A DNA stretch of 60,000 bases from Owenia fusiformis (taxonomy: Eukaryota > Annelida > Polychaeta > Sabellida > Oweniidae): contig CAIIXF020000004.1 in the NCBI GenBank assembly GCA_903813345.2, positions 14,269,196-14,329,195 on the forward strand, in the 5' to 3' direction. Both the position numbers and the translations under genes were made by a program. Under the pieces are notes generated by a model. That model did not search any database. It was not told where the DNA came from and saw nothing but the letters and a program-made list of their open reading frames with translations. Positions 29,390 to 40,882 of this stretch are shown one piece after another (the first letter of the stretch is position 1; each line of letters opens with the position of its first letter).

Positions 29390-30540
29390 TGGCACATATA
29401 GCTTACAGAAATGTAAAATCTGTTATGTTATACTTAGTGTAATATAGGGAAGACTATATAAAGTTAGAATGCACCATAAACATTTTCTTATACCTGTACT
29501 GCTAATTAATATGGCGCTACTTATTTTGGTGAATTTGCTCTTTTGAACAGTTGACGACTTCTGAATTTGGCGGAATTGCAATATTGAAATGTAAACATAT
29601 TTACGATTAAAGCATGAACTATTAAATTACTGTTTTAATTTGGCGGATCCCCTAAATTATTAAAGTCCGGCAAATTAAGTAGAAGTACAGGATTACTAAA
29701 TACTTTTCAAATAATAGTCTATCAGCGTCAACAAAGATTGTGTGGCAGATGCCACTTTAAAAGGACGATATGACATATGGTCCCTCTAGTCTAGTCCATC
29801 TAGATGTCATTGAAATATATAATTATTGTTATTATACAATTGCAATAATATCCTATAATACGACTACATTATTCTATATTTTCATTTTGCAATAATAATA
29901 TACTATATTATTCCACGATGGTGAAATTCCCTGCAATCTGATTGGTCCATGTGACTTAAATATATCCTGTATTTATACGCACTTTCCACTCAGCATTGAA
30001 TACAGAGTGAAAATGACGTCAGCGTTGGGATACGGTCCAGTATCCCAACGCCCCAGATTTCCATCCAGGATATGACTATTACTGAAAAAATCAATGGCGA
30101 TCTGTTTACACCAACGCATGCTAATATTTGCATTTTGCTAGAAATATCTGATTTGAATATCAGGAAATGATACGGTGATCACCACAATTTATTATTTTAG
30201 GATAAAAAACACTCATCTGTAATTATAAAAAAATCAGTATGAAGCATGCACATTGTTTTCATGAACTAGTAAAAATCCAATATGGCAGACGAAAGTCGAA
30301 AAAACGTTTCGTTACACCATGGGCTCTACTGATAGAGCCCATTGTTACACTGTTCCAGCTGATGAAATTGAAGAAAAATGTTGAAGAAAATCAAACGTAT
30401 CGTATAATACAATAAAAGCAAAACAACAAGGCCGAAAAGATTTCGAAGGAATATCGATGTAAAATATTTTTGAGGTGAGAAGGTTGATCTGTTTCTCTGG
30501 TCCCACGACAAGGAAATGGACTTGATTTAGGGGAGTTTTA
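29390..30540. other. AT-rich intergenic stretch
   Basis: No gene recognised. It contains an exact TGACGTCA at about 30014 next to the small palindrome GTTGGGATAC/GTATCCCAAC (30025-30050). This is probably part of a repeat, since similar motifs occur in hairpin elements elsewhere in the window. Confidence 0.4.
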
Positions 30541-30549
30541 TCTGAGTAA

Positions 30550-30705
30550 TCATGGAATAAAACCGTTATTCAATGATTTCTCGTGAAATACAGAAAATAT
30601 TCTTCCCTTGAACGTCTGTATTTCACTCTGCTAGCGCATCGTGAAATACGACCTTCTCGGGAAGAATATTTTCTGTATTTCACTCGAACCATTGAATAAC
30701 TTATA
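30550..30705. repeat. Hairpin element
   Basis: GTTATTCAATG...GTGAAATACAGAAAATATTC on the left is mirrored by GAATATTTTCTGTATTTCAC...CATTGAATAAC on the right, around a loop of about 50 bases. Confidence 0.75.
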
Positions 30706-31177
30706 CTATTATTACAGAGTATACTACCATAAAGCTTGTATGTTATTATACTATCGTATAACTGGTCATTTTGTCTATCTCCTTTCTAGGTTTCGATTTA
30801 TTAAGAGATTTTCCATGGGATTCGAATCTGTGTACCATTCAGTGCATTTTTCATGATTAATAATATTTGTATTAAACACAAATGTTATATTTCTTGCACA
30901 ATAGTTTTGCAATGAGATTCTTCGTATAATTCATAATTACAGGTTCTTAACTAATATTGTTCAAATGTCTCTATAATTTTGGATTTTTTCTTTTCAATCC
31001 AAGATATCAAATTCCATCGCCAAACAACCCTTGTAACTTAATGAATCGAAACTCTCAAGTTACAAAGTCCTTCAATGGAACTAGAGCCTGTATTTACCTG
31101 TATCAAATTCCTTAATTTAAGCTAGTACCAAAGTTGGCCTTTTCATCACCATATATATTTCAAATCACAAATCTCGA

Positions 31178-31826
31178 TACTGGTATGGTATGGTATGGTT
31201 CTTTATTTCCTCCAATTTGGAGAGCAAATTAATACAAAATACAAATTATTAAATTACGATATATACATTAGATACAATAGATATAAAATAACAATATGTG
31301 GCGAAATGAGTAAGGCAAGGTAATATTTGCTTACAACGTGAATTCTTTAAGCATAGCGCTTATTTGATTGGAACAAAGGTTAATGAGTTGTTGCCATTCA
31401 GCAAAATCGTAATTCTGTAGTACATCTGTGCGACTACCCAATAAACATTCTACTAAGACATCATCGTCAGAGTTTAAGATGTTAATCGAGTCTTCAACAG
31501 GTAGAAGATTAACAATCTTTTCAAAAAATATATCTCTTGTTGCACTTAGAGATGAACATTCTAAAATGAAGTGTTTTACAATGTCGTTTGTTGTTTTGGC
31601 ACAGGCTAGGCAATACTGCTCTTCTTCAGTAGAGAGTACAATGAGATACAATAATTGGGCATATTCCCATAATCTGGAGGGATCCATTATCCCAAGTTTC
31701 CAATGAATAATTGGCTCATAGTCTACGTGAGTGTTAGCAAACCTGAGGTATTTAGAATCTTGGCTTAAATCATGTACCCATTGACGTTTTTGTTGAGTTT
31801 GAATTTCTTCTATAACAACAAATTTA
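31178..31826 (-). mobile_element. 3' end of a non-LTR retrotransposon (LINE)
   Basis: The minus-strand frame from about 31826 to the stop at 31331 reads EEIQTQQKRQW, then WEYAQLLYL, then a CxxC...HFILEC zinc-knuckle motif (CLACAKTTNDIVKHFILEC) typical of the segment after the reverse transcriptase of LINEs. Downstream come AATAAAGAACCATACC and a short (CATAC)n tail, a common LINE 3' end. The reverse transcriptase itself is absent, so this is a 5'-truncated dead copy. Confidence 0.75.
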
Positions 31827-32629
31827 AAAAAAATTAGTAACGATTAAATGTTCGTTCATCAAAATGTTCATGACATAAGTTTGTTTCATAATTAAGCAAA
31901 ATAGCGGGTGTCACTGATTTCATTTTAATAGAATTCACTTATTATGTTCCACCATTGTGTTAGGGTATAAGAGAGATGGAGATGACGAGGGTGTATTTTC
32001 TCCGAAACACAAACCACAGATTTTTTTAATTTTGAAATATTTAGGCAAGTTTATTAGTAAAATTAAATGAAAGAGTAAAAATTTATCCACTAACTTTTTT
32101 TTTTACTATTTGCCTTTAAAATGGAAATCATTTTATTTTATTGTAATTTCACTCCCTCTGAATCAAACAGTTGTACAGTATTGCCTAATCACTGCTCTTA
32201 TGTTATTACCGAGTTAACTATTGGCAAAAGAGTCACACCGGGCATATTTCAACACACTTGGATACGAACAACGAATAATGGGATCCAAATTGTGTAGCAT
32301 TCGCCATGAATAAATTCTATATTTGATAACGTTGCATGAATAAAACAATAGGCTACTTAGTAATATCTAACTTGAAATACAAGCTTTCATTTTCCATAAA
32401 TTACGGTCAAATATTCCACATCAAAGTCGAATACAATAACAACATGCAATAACAATGTACGAACCATCAAATGAGACGCTGACGTTCTGTCCTTTATTCG
32501 TATAAATTGGAAATATTTCAAGACGTTTATACTTTAATCGATTACAGGAAAAACATCAAGCGGAAAATTAAGCAATCGGAGGCAGATAGATTGAACTAAT
32601 CCCCATATTTTGAAATCAAAATGTCCTGA

Positions 32630-33370
32630 CGTTGATACAAACGTGAAAGGAGTGGTATCGATATGGTGAACTATTTGAACACACGTTTCTCTTAATCGGG
32701 TCATAAACATCTAAAAATTAAACACATCGTCAATTTAAGGTCATCTTTTGAATGGTAACAATATAATTTGAAATATATATATACTTCCATCTATAGTGTT
32801 TAAGAAAACACATCAAACACTTGTTTTGTTCTTGGTATCATGTTTCCAGAGTGAAATGAAACATCTTTCCGAACCTCATTGGAATAAAATGACATAAACA
32901 CAACATGCTTAGGTCTCTCAATATTATTGTACAAAGGAAATTTTGATTGATTTTAAAAAAGGATCTTGTTAATGAAATAAAAGGTCTATCTTGATTTTTA
33001 TCTATTTTTGGGGGATTTTGTTTTATATTTTTAATCCTTTTTTAAAATCAATCAAAAATTCCTTTGTATATTAATATTGAGAGGTCTAAAACATGTTGTA
33101 TATGCTATTTTGTTCCAACAAGGTTCGGAAAGGCATTTTATTTCATTCTCAAGAATTGGTAGAAAGGAGCAAAAACAATTGCACTAAAAAAAACAAAAAA
33201 AGTTAACAAAAACAGTTATATAAAATATTTCTAAGTAATTTTCGCATTAAATTGTTGTCAATAAGTCACCATTGCATAAAATACCGTTTTTTACAAAATG
33301 TTTTCAATAATTGGTTTAAGAGAAAAAACATTGTTGAATTCAGTTCACCATATCGATACCTATCCTTTCC
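32630..33370. repeat. Long hairpin element
   Basis: Nested complementary blocks share one centre near 33000: TTTTGATTGATTTTAAAAAA against TTTTTTAAAATCAATCAAAA, TCTCAATATTATTGTACAAA against TTTGTATATTAATATTGAGA, TTTCCGAACCT against AGGTTCGGAAA, and TATCGATATGGTGAACT against AGTTCACCATATCGATA. It is non-autonomous. No protein was recognised. Confidence 0.8.
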
Positions 33371-34654
33371 TTACAAAAAAAGCTTTGTTTTATCAGTGTT
33401 TCTCACTGCATCAAAATTGACTAATTTTTGTACTTGTCATTTTTTTTACTTATTTTGATGTATCTTTTCAATTTGTGTCTTCTAATCTTAATTCTTCCAG
33501 TATTAACATGCAATTCATAAGATTCTCCGATTTCCCTGGCTGTGCCAACTGAGATTGAAGACAGTATAGGAAATGACAATTGATTTGCATGGGTTACACT
33601 TGTTATAACAAAAATCTGTTTGAAATAAAACCTGGACACTATCGAAAAATAACTCACAGTACAACATGGAAACACAAGTTTAATTGAATAGGAATATACC
33701 CTTAATTAAGTTTACACAACACGGCATTTTGTTTTTGAGGCAAATAAAATACTAATGCGCCATAATTACTTTGTTAAAACAATCCGGGTTCCCGGATATA
33801 GCAATGTAAAGTAGGCCTTTAAATAAAAGGGATTTTACTTTGAAGTAGTCTAAAATCCATTCCATCTATTTTAAATCCAATATCTATTCTTTCCAATGAG
33901 TCATTATGAAACAATTCCATTAGCCTATTAATCTATCTAATTCATCATTTCATTTTGACAGCAATAAAAAGTAATTTAATTTTAACGTACCTGTATTTAG
34001 TTGCGTGTTTGTCAGTGACGTCTCAATAGCTGTCGATTGGAAATTAGTATTGCCAGAAAAGCTAATATCTTAAAGGGTTCAGTAGGGAAGGGATATATTT
34101 GAATAAATTAGCAACAAAACAACTCCTTGATTAACACTAAAACAAAATACAGATGATTAAATATACATTTGAATCAGTGAGACAAAAGGATGGGGTGCAA
34201 TATGGGGAAAAATACCCACACAATTAGAATGGAAAAAGATAAGGTGTAAAATGAACACTACAATGTTAAATAATTCCATGGAAAATATATCGAAAGTGTT
34301 TGGACACACATATGTTTAGATTGGGGTCATTAAGTTCAGCAAGGGGGTATTGACTTAACATGGGGTATGCACCATTGAAATACTGTAACATGCAATAAGG
34401 AAGCGTACTATGCAAATGAATTTTGACGAACAAAAAGGTTCACCTGATTAAGCATTTACGCCCGTACATTTCATGATTGAATATTGACCGAATAATTAGC
34501 CGATTCTTCAATCTGTACCAAATATAGGTCAACAAGATACGAGTGTACAAATAAATATTATGCTAAAAGCAGTACATTCATTTTAAATATCAAGTGGATT
34601 TATATTTTTTCAATAATACAATCTGCACTACGTCATTCAGAGATTACATATTTA

Positions 34655-34798
34655 TAGGATATCCTATGATTTTGAGGAATATAATTTTTATCTACGAGGT
34701 GATATTGATATCTGCACGAGAGAGCGAAGCGAACGAGTGCATATATCAATATCACCGAGTAGATTAAAATGATATTCTGAAGAAGTCATAGGATGTTC
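34655..34798. repeat. Hairpin with GAGCGAAGCGAACGAG loop
   Basis: ATCCTATGA...ATCTACGAGGTGATATTGATAT is mirrored by ATATCAATATCACCGAGTAGAT...TCATAGGAT. The loop region holds CGAGAGAGCGAAGCGAACGAG-type short repeats. Confidence 0.8.
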
Positions 34799-34801
34799 TT
34801 A

Positions 34802-35070
34802 TTATCCTACACTTACAAGGAGTGTACTAAATGTATAATATCATTGCAAAACGAATTCCATGCCAAATAGAGTCAATTTGGCGGGAAATCAACAAGCGGA
34901 GTATATCGTCACAATATCCTCCGCATATTGGGTTTTCCGGAGTATATCGTCGCGATATCCTCCGCCCGGAGTATATCGTTACGATATCCTCCGGATATTC
35001 ATTTTGCCAATAAATATCAAATTTATTTTTTAATGTTATTATACATTTAGTACACTAAGTGTAGGATAAT
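34802..35070. mobile_element. MITE containing three 27-bp near-palindromes
   Basis: The ends TTATCCTACACTT...GTACTAAATGTATAATA and TATTATACATTTAGTACAC...AAGTGTAGGATAA are inverted copies. Inside, CGGAGTATATCG...CGATATCCTCCG-type units occur at 34897-34923, 34938-34964 and 34967-34993, each itself almost palindromic. Confidence 0.8.
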
Positions 35071-35227
35071 ACATTATATTATTGACAAATATGTTTCAGA
35101 GGATATCTGATTCACCGAAATTTGTCCTTCAACTTTTGCATTCAGAAAGAAACTGGAGTTAAAATACATACATGTATGGCTTTGAAATCCCATCGGAGTG
35201 TCATTTTCAATGAGATTTGATATGACT

Positions 35228-35412
35228 AACCTTGTATTCACGAATGCCACGCCTGTCGCCTACCGGATTAACCTACTTTTTTTACGGGCAACTCATTCAA
35301 ATATGAATATAACCTGACACTATTCCATTCATATTTAAATTAGTTGGTCATGATATAGTAGGTTAATCCGGTATCCGCTAGCCGATATTTGCATTCGCGA
35401 ATACAAGCTTAT
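35228..35412. mobile_element. Short hairpin element, TTGTATTCGCG family, copy 2
   Basis: The ends AACCTTGTATTCACGAATGC and GCATTCGCGAATACAAGCTT are inverted. The inside mirrors TACCGGATTAACCTACT against AGTAGGTTAATCCGGTA. Confidence 0.8.
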
Positions 35413-36390
35413 TCTTTATAAACCGAATTATGTTTTTATCATATTTCAATGATTAGATGAATAGAACAACGAAATACAACTTTACATATTATATTACATA
35501 TATTTTTATTGCACATATTCAATTATTCCAATTGAAAGTCGTTGGGTTATTTCAAATGAAATGACAGTTTAGATTGCATTACTAAAATAACATTCCACTA
35601 CCTCTTTTTTAAAACACTTTCTACGTTATACAATTTGTTTCCCCGGCGGAAGCGTAGAGCCCTGAGACACGCGATGCAAATACCCTACCTACAGAATAAT
35701 GTTTTAAAATATTTCATTAAATAAGACTTTCAAAATCATGGTAGTACAATATTCACTTGATTTGCATTTTGTCAGTCTTTTTGAAGTTGCCTCGCCTATT
35801 TTTGGATCATGGTTACATTCCCGTTTCAACTTTCCACAGCATTTTGCAATACCAAGAAAACACGAAAATCCGCAAAAAACTATTAATCTAAAATGGCGTT
35901 CCAAAACATTTAAACATAGCGCATTGCTCCTAAAGAAAATATTACATTTCTATTTTATCACCGACAATGACAATTTGAATCGAAATTGTTCAGTACTAGT
36001 TGCCAATATCTGAATGTTGAAATCACTACTACCGTACGTAGTTATATTAACACAGATAATTCATTACTGTTGTGAATGCCTGTGCATCTTTCACAAGTGA
36101 TATTCCACCCGTGTTGATATTTAATATCAACTCATTGATAATATGATGTCACTTAAAATGATATTTTGCATGTTCTACTATCTGCTACTATGATTTACAA
36201 CATGTGATATGCATTTTCGGATAATAAGTTCCGTACAAACCCCCTACGCAGATTTTACGAACTTTACAAATCGGAAATTCACGTCCATTTCGAAAGATGT
36301 AACTGACACATAAGCTTTCATCCACATTTGCTCCAATAACTGCACCTAAAATGTCATTTATTTTTGAACATGAAGGTAGAAAGGTCTCCA
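35413..36390. other. Downstream flank of the GPCR gene
   Basis: No gene was firmly recognised. A minus-strand frame at 35704-35904 (66 residues, hydrophobic start and seven Cys) could be a small secreted peptide, but it has no other support. Confidence 0.3.
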
Positions 36391-37881
36391 TCAAATATGA
36401 GTATTCTGAATTTTCGGCATCTGATCATGCGCGGGAATATTGCTTTTGACACCTGAATTGTTTGCGTGCGCAACTTCCTCCGGGCTGTCAACTCTCGTCT
36501 CTGCGGTGACGACACTAACGTTTGTCCGATATTGGCTAAGATATGTTGCCGTAGACTTAGACACGATCGGATCGTCCTTGCGATGCTTACACAGAAGACC
36601 CAGTAATTCCTTGCGAAAACGTCGACCAGTGATGCAATAGAGAAAGAAATTGACGGCCGAGTTGAAATAGAGAGCTAGGTTTACGCAAACCCAGGCGAGT
36701 TCGGATATGGCCGCATCGTGTTGAGACCTGTTCGCGACTTGTTGTTCCTCATCCAGTATGAGGTACACGGCGATCGGTAGAGTCAGCAAAACGAATACGA
36801 AACTAACTGTAAGCAACATGGCCGTCATAGCTGATGTTGGGTCCTCCACCTTTTGATTCTGTAAATTCATTGTGTCCAAACGCATACGTCGAGCCTGGAT
36901 CAACTTAAGGATTATCAACACATTACACGTCGTTATGATACCAAATGGAATAAGCGATGCTATGGCAACATCCATCCACGGCCATATTTTATACTTGAAA
37001 TGGTAAAACATATCATGTGAGTGGACGCAAGGATAGTGATATGTTTTATTATTATAGATCAACGTGTACATTCCATTCACCACCATCAGATGGGCATCGA
37101 TGGCGATAAGAATCACAGCAATTGAAACAATTACGATAGCGGCCTTCCTTTTGGTGCAGAAATCTCGTGTCCTCAGAGGCCAATAGATTGTGATCATTCG
37201 CTCAACGGTGACCGCTACAAGCAACCAGCCGGAAAAGTGCGTGAAGAAGTAAACGACAAAAGTATGAATTTTACAAACGACCTCATGGAGCGATCTTATG
37301 TCTATTTCGATAAGGACAGTGAGCCAGTTCCTCAGTAGCCCCATACAAAGGAGCATTATGTCCGAAACTGCGAGTACTGCGAGGTATAGACTCGAACTCG
37401 TGCGCTTCATGTTTGTCGTTTGGAGGACTATAACCGACACAATATTTCCGACGATCCCGATTAGAAGTATGATCGGGGATATATACAGCCAAAACATCTG
37501 TCCAAGCTTATATTCGTAGAACTCGGTATATCTCTTTCGCCTTGTCACTTTTGGAAGGTACGCAACTGTGGAGTTGATCACAGCTGTAGTGTTAATCGCA
37601 GCTGTAGTGTTGATAGCAGCTGTGATATTGGTGACAGCTGTGGTGTTAAAATCAGGTGTAGTGAAACTAGCAACTGTAACATTTACATCGGTGAAGGCGT
37701 TTATCGTATCCATTGTGGCATTCATGACGCTAGTTGTATCTCCAATCACAAATTCACTTGTACCAGTGTCGCTGTTATTATAATCGAACTTGATTCCCGC
37801 GAGTGGTGTCGTTTCGTTCATTGCAGAATACCCAATTGTTGTAAATAAAACCACTATCCCTAACAAGTGCCTTGAATCCAT
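36391..37881 (-). CDS. Class A (rhodopsin-like) G protein-coupled receptor, probably peptide-type orphan
   Basis: An intronless coding region of 496 residues. The start is taken as the ATG at 37881 and not the one 33 bases upstream, because a good acceptor (TTTTTGCTCTATTAG/G) ends just before it and the protein then opens with a signal-like MDSRHLLGIVVLF. Residues 20-110 are Asn/Thr-rich with degenerate NTTAA(I) repeats and about nine sequons, followed by RRKR (114-117). Approximate TM segments: 131-154 (GN at 145-146), 165-190 (LAVSD, D174), 203-229 (C203; ERM in place of DRY), 247-268, 304-328, 352-375 and 395-416 (NSAVNFFLY in place of NPxxY). C285 should pair with C203. The family resembles the invertebrate neuropeptide-receptor expansions. 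No ligand can be named. It would act at the plasma membrane through G proteins. Confidence 0.93.
   Translation of the reverse strand: MDSRHLLGIVVLFTTIGYSAMNETTPLAGIKFDYNNSDTGTSEFVIGDTTSVMNATMDTINAFTDVNVTVASFTTPDFNTTAVTNITAAINTTAAINTTAVINSTVAYLPKVTRRKRYTEFYEYKLGQMFWLYISPIILLIGIVGNIVSVIVLQTTNMKRTSSSLYLAVLAVSDIMLLCMGLLRNWLTVLIEIDIRSLHEVVCKIHTFVVYFFTHFSGWLLVAVTVERMITIYWPLRTRDFCTKRKAAIVIVSIAVILIAIDAHLMVVNGMYTLIYNNKTYHYPCVHSHDMFYHFKYKIWPWMDVAIASLIPFGIITTCNVLIILKLIQARRMRLDTMNLQNQKVEDPTSAMTAMLLTVSFVFVLLTLPIAVYLILDEEQQVANRSQHDAAISELAWVCVNLALYFNSAVNFFLYCITGRRFRKELLGLLCKHRKDDPIVSKSTATYLSQYRTNVSVVTAETRVDSPEEVAHANNSGVKSNIPAHDQMPKIQNTHI
37564..37645 (-). repeat. 18-bp coding repeat in GPCR ectodomain
   Basis: Four or so degenerate units with core CACAGCTGTAGTGTTAAT (plus strand) encode successive NTTAAI-like hexapeptides. 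Each supplies an N-glycosylation sequon. Confidence 0.75.
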
Positions 37882-38180
37882 AGTACCTAATAGAGCAAAA
37901 AGGCATTCTATCAAACAGCGAAATTAAAATGATACTGTTTAGTTCATAATCAAATAAATTATTGCGTTCTGCGATTAGCCAAGACAGAACAATGCGATCA
38001 ATACTGCAATTAATTTGCACTGATTTATTGTTGTGTTGCGTTAATTGAGTTTTCAACCCTGTGTTGGGTACGTCCCGACCACATCAGTAACTCGGGAGTA
38101 TCCAAGACATATATCCTCTCGCTAAAGCCATAATAAAGCGTCATTTGCTTTGATGATATTCAAGGTTTTCCAACATAAAC

Positions 38181-38368
38181 TAACCTTGTATTCGCGAATG
38201 CAACTAACGTCTGCCAGCTACCAGATTAATCTTCTATGTTATGCTCAACTCATTTAGATATAAAAGGCATAATGGCAGGTACTATTCATATTTAAATGAG
38301 TTACCCATAAAATAGTAGGTTAATCCGGTAGCCGACAGGCGTTAGTTGCATTAGAATACAAGCTAAGT
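38181..38368. mobile_element. Short hairpin element, TTGTATTCGCG family, copy 3
   Basis: The ends ACCTTGTATTCGCGAATGCA and TGCATTAGAATACAAGCT are inverted. Inside, CAACTCATTTAGATAT mirrors ATATTTAAATGAGTT and TAATCCGGTAGCCGACAGGC recurs from copies 1 and 2. It lies about 300 bases upstream of the GPCR start. Confidence 0.8.
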
Positions 38369-38817
38369 ATAGTATACTCTATTACTCTACTGTGTTTTTT
38401 ATTTTTTGAATACTTCCCTTGCTTACATTAAAGACCCCCGCCGCCGAATAACTCAATCATTTGTTCAATTAATTCGTATTTAATTCGATATCTGAACTCA
38501 TCTGACTATTTTTTACTAAACTGTATACGTTAACTTTTATAATTGTAGCGAGACCTTATATTGGCACCGTTTTGAAAATTGCCTCTTTGTCAATGCTTTA
38601 ATAATGCAAAAATGACTTTTTACCTGTTTATTCAAATAAACGACATTACTGACATTCACTGTAGGCTACTAGGATTCTGGAATTATTAGAAACGGATGTA
38701 CGAATGCGAAGAAAATTTCCATGTTTGTTATGTAAAGCTAGTTTTATAATTGAAGTAGACTGACCGAAAAGATAAAACGAGACGCTCGTTTGATTAATGT
38801 ATCGGCGAACTTTATTA

Positions 38818-39317
38818 NNNNNNNNNNNNNNNNNNNNNNNNNNNNNNNNNNNNNNNNNNNNNNNNNNNNNNNNNNNNNNNNNNNNNNNNNNNNNNNNNNN
38901 NNNNNNNNNNNNNNNNNNNNNNNNNNNNNNNNNNNNNNNNNNNNNNNNNNNNNNNNNNNNNNNNNNNNNNNNNNNNNNNNNNNNNNNNNNNNNNNNNNNN
39001 NNNNNNNNNNNNNNNNNNNNNNNNNNNNNNNNNNNNNNNNNNNNNNNNNNNNNNNNNNNNNNNNNNNNNNNNNNNNNNNNNNNNNNNNNNNNNNNNNNNN
39101 NNNNNNNNNNNNNNNNNNNNNNNNNNNNNNNNNNNNNNNNNNNNNNNNNNNNNNNNNNNNNNNNNNNNNNNNNNNNNNNNNNNNNNNNNNNNNNNNNNNN
39201 NNNNNNNNNNNNNNNNNNNNNNNNNNNNNNNNNNNNNNNNNNNNNNNNNNNNNNNNNNNNNNNNNNNNNNNNNNNNNNNNNNNNNNNNNNNNNNNNNNNN
39301 NNNNNNNNNNNNNNNNN
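38818..39317. other. Assembly gap (500 N)
   Basis: Exactly 500 undetermined bases, a conventional fixed gap size. Reading frames crossing it are artefacts. The true length is unknown. Confidence 0.99.
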
Positions 39318-39970
39318 TTCAGCGGGGCCTCCTCATGGTTTCACCGGGGTCTTTGCTTTATTGCTCCTGCTAGAAGCTGGGCCCTGAGGGATATGATAAA
39401 ATTGAAATATTAAAGTGTTCTGTAGTAAAGGTTTAGGTAGTGAAACTCGGTAATTTTTATATAAATCACCATAATTATTCCAACTACAGGACAACGTCGT
39501 TCCTCACCTATAACGTATAGATATATATATATAGATAAAGGTTCAAGATGATACGTTCTCTCTTCAATTGTCAAATAAAGAACGACAGGACGACCGCTCG
39601 TGATACATTTTTTTCCAGCAGGTGCTTTTTTAGTCTCAATACCATGTAATCATTGGGGAAAATGAAAAGAAAATGTTTTGTACATCATACAATGCAAGTA
39701 AACAAAATGTAACCCATCACTTCTTTTTATTCCTAGCGATATCAGCGGGAATCGGTTTGCTGAAGCAGTTATTTGGTGTTATGGTCATATATTTTGAGCA
39801 CTTAAGTCCTTTCTAGGTTATTTTCTCGGATAATGTATCGTCTCGGTGCAGCGGAATATATTTCTTCATTCTGCGATGCATATTCTATCTATAAGTATCA
39901 AAACTAAATACATAATATGCAAGAAATCATTTTGCAAATTAAATTTGAAAATTCATCTCTCTGTGCGTAA

Positions 39971-40882
39971 CTGGTCAACTCGTACTCAAGACAATTCGTA
40001 CCCAAATCAAGTCGTACCCAAGACAACTTGTGCCCGAGTATATGTTTTGTTTTGAATCAAGTGTTGGTCTGGGAATGTGTATAGATATACATATTATAAT
40101 TGTTACATACAGTTCAAAATAGTTTGAAGTATGTAGAAGAGTATTTGGAAGAAATCGATTGAATTTTGTGACCACACATTCAGATTTTCGAGGGAAGAGA
40201 TTTATGTTTATTCCACATATTTATAATCACTGTTCACAATAGCGGTATTTTGTATGTTTATGAGTGTTTGGAACAAGTTTCAGATCTAATTTATTTTGAA
40301 ATATGGTATTATCAAAAATATAAAGATTTTCAAAACGTGCGCCTAGTTTCTTATTAAACTGATAATCTATTTAGGATTTCATATTATCAGATTAAAGAAT
40401 GATAATTAAGCAATTAAAGATACCCTAAATAATTTGAATATCAAATATTATTTTGGTACGTATTATTCATACATGATATGATACACTTTGCATGCATGTG
40501 CTAAAATATAATCCAATTAAGTTTCAAATGGAAAAGAAATTAACAGATAAAAGTTCCTTTTGATTCATTTGTTGAAAAGTTACTGTTGTAATTATATTTA
40601 TTTATATATATATTTTGCAACAAAAGTTGAGAAAAAGCCCTTCAACGCACTTCTTTCATTTAAAAAAAGGTAATTAAAGTTTAAACAAAATGTTTTGCTT
40701 AATCCATTGAGAAAAAATGTCTTCTTAAGTCAGAAAAAATATTGAGGCATATTTGATTCACATTATAACATAAAACATTTTGACGCAGACTCAATTGTTT
40801 TCTTATATGCACCCATAATACTGAAAATAAACTTGGGTACGAGTTGTCTTGGGTACGAGTTGTCTTGTGTACGAGTTGACTA
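39971..40882. mobile_element. Element with inverted arrays of GTCTTGGGTACGAGTT
   Basis: The left end has AACTCGTACTCAAGACAA followed by two related units. The right end has TTGGGTACGAGTTGTC followed by two more units in inverse orientation, closing GTACGAGTTGACTAGG. Terminal tandem motifs in inverted orientation fit a non-autonomous DNA transposon. The interior is AT-rich with no protein. Confidence 0.7.

Noticed and set aside
33421-33675. Possible minus-strand exon (GTAREIGESYELHVNTGRI)
   Set aside because: A fair acceptor precedes it, but the donor is weak, there are no partner exons and no family is recognised. Left undecided and not called.
35704-35904. Small Cys-rich secreted peptide on the minus strand
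   Set aside because: A hydrophobic start and seven Cys are suggestive, but the length is short, splice sites are unclear and nothing else supports it.
38790-39413. Two long reading frames across 38790-39413
   Set aside because: They consist of the 500-base N gap translated as unknown residues. There is no real coding evidence.
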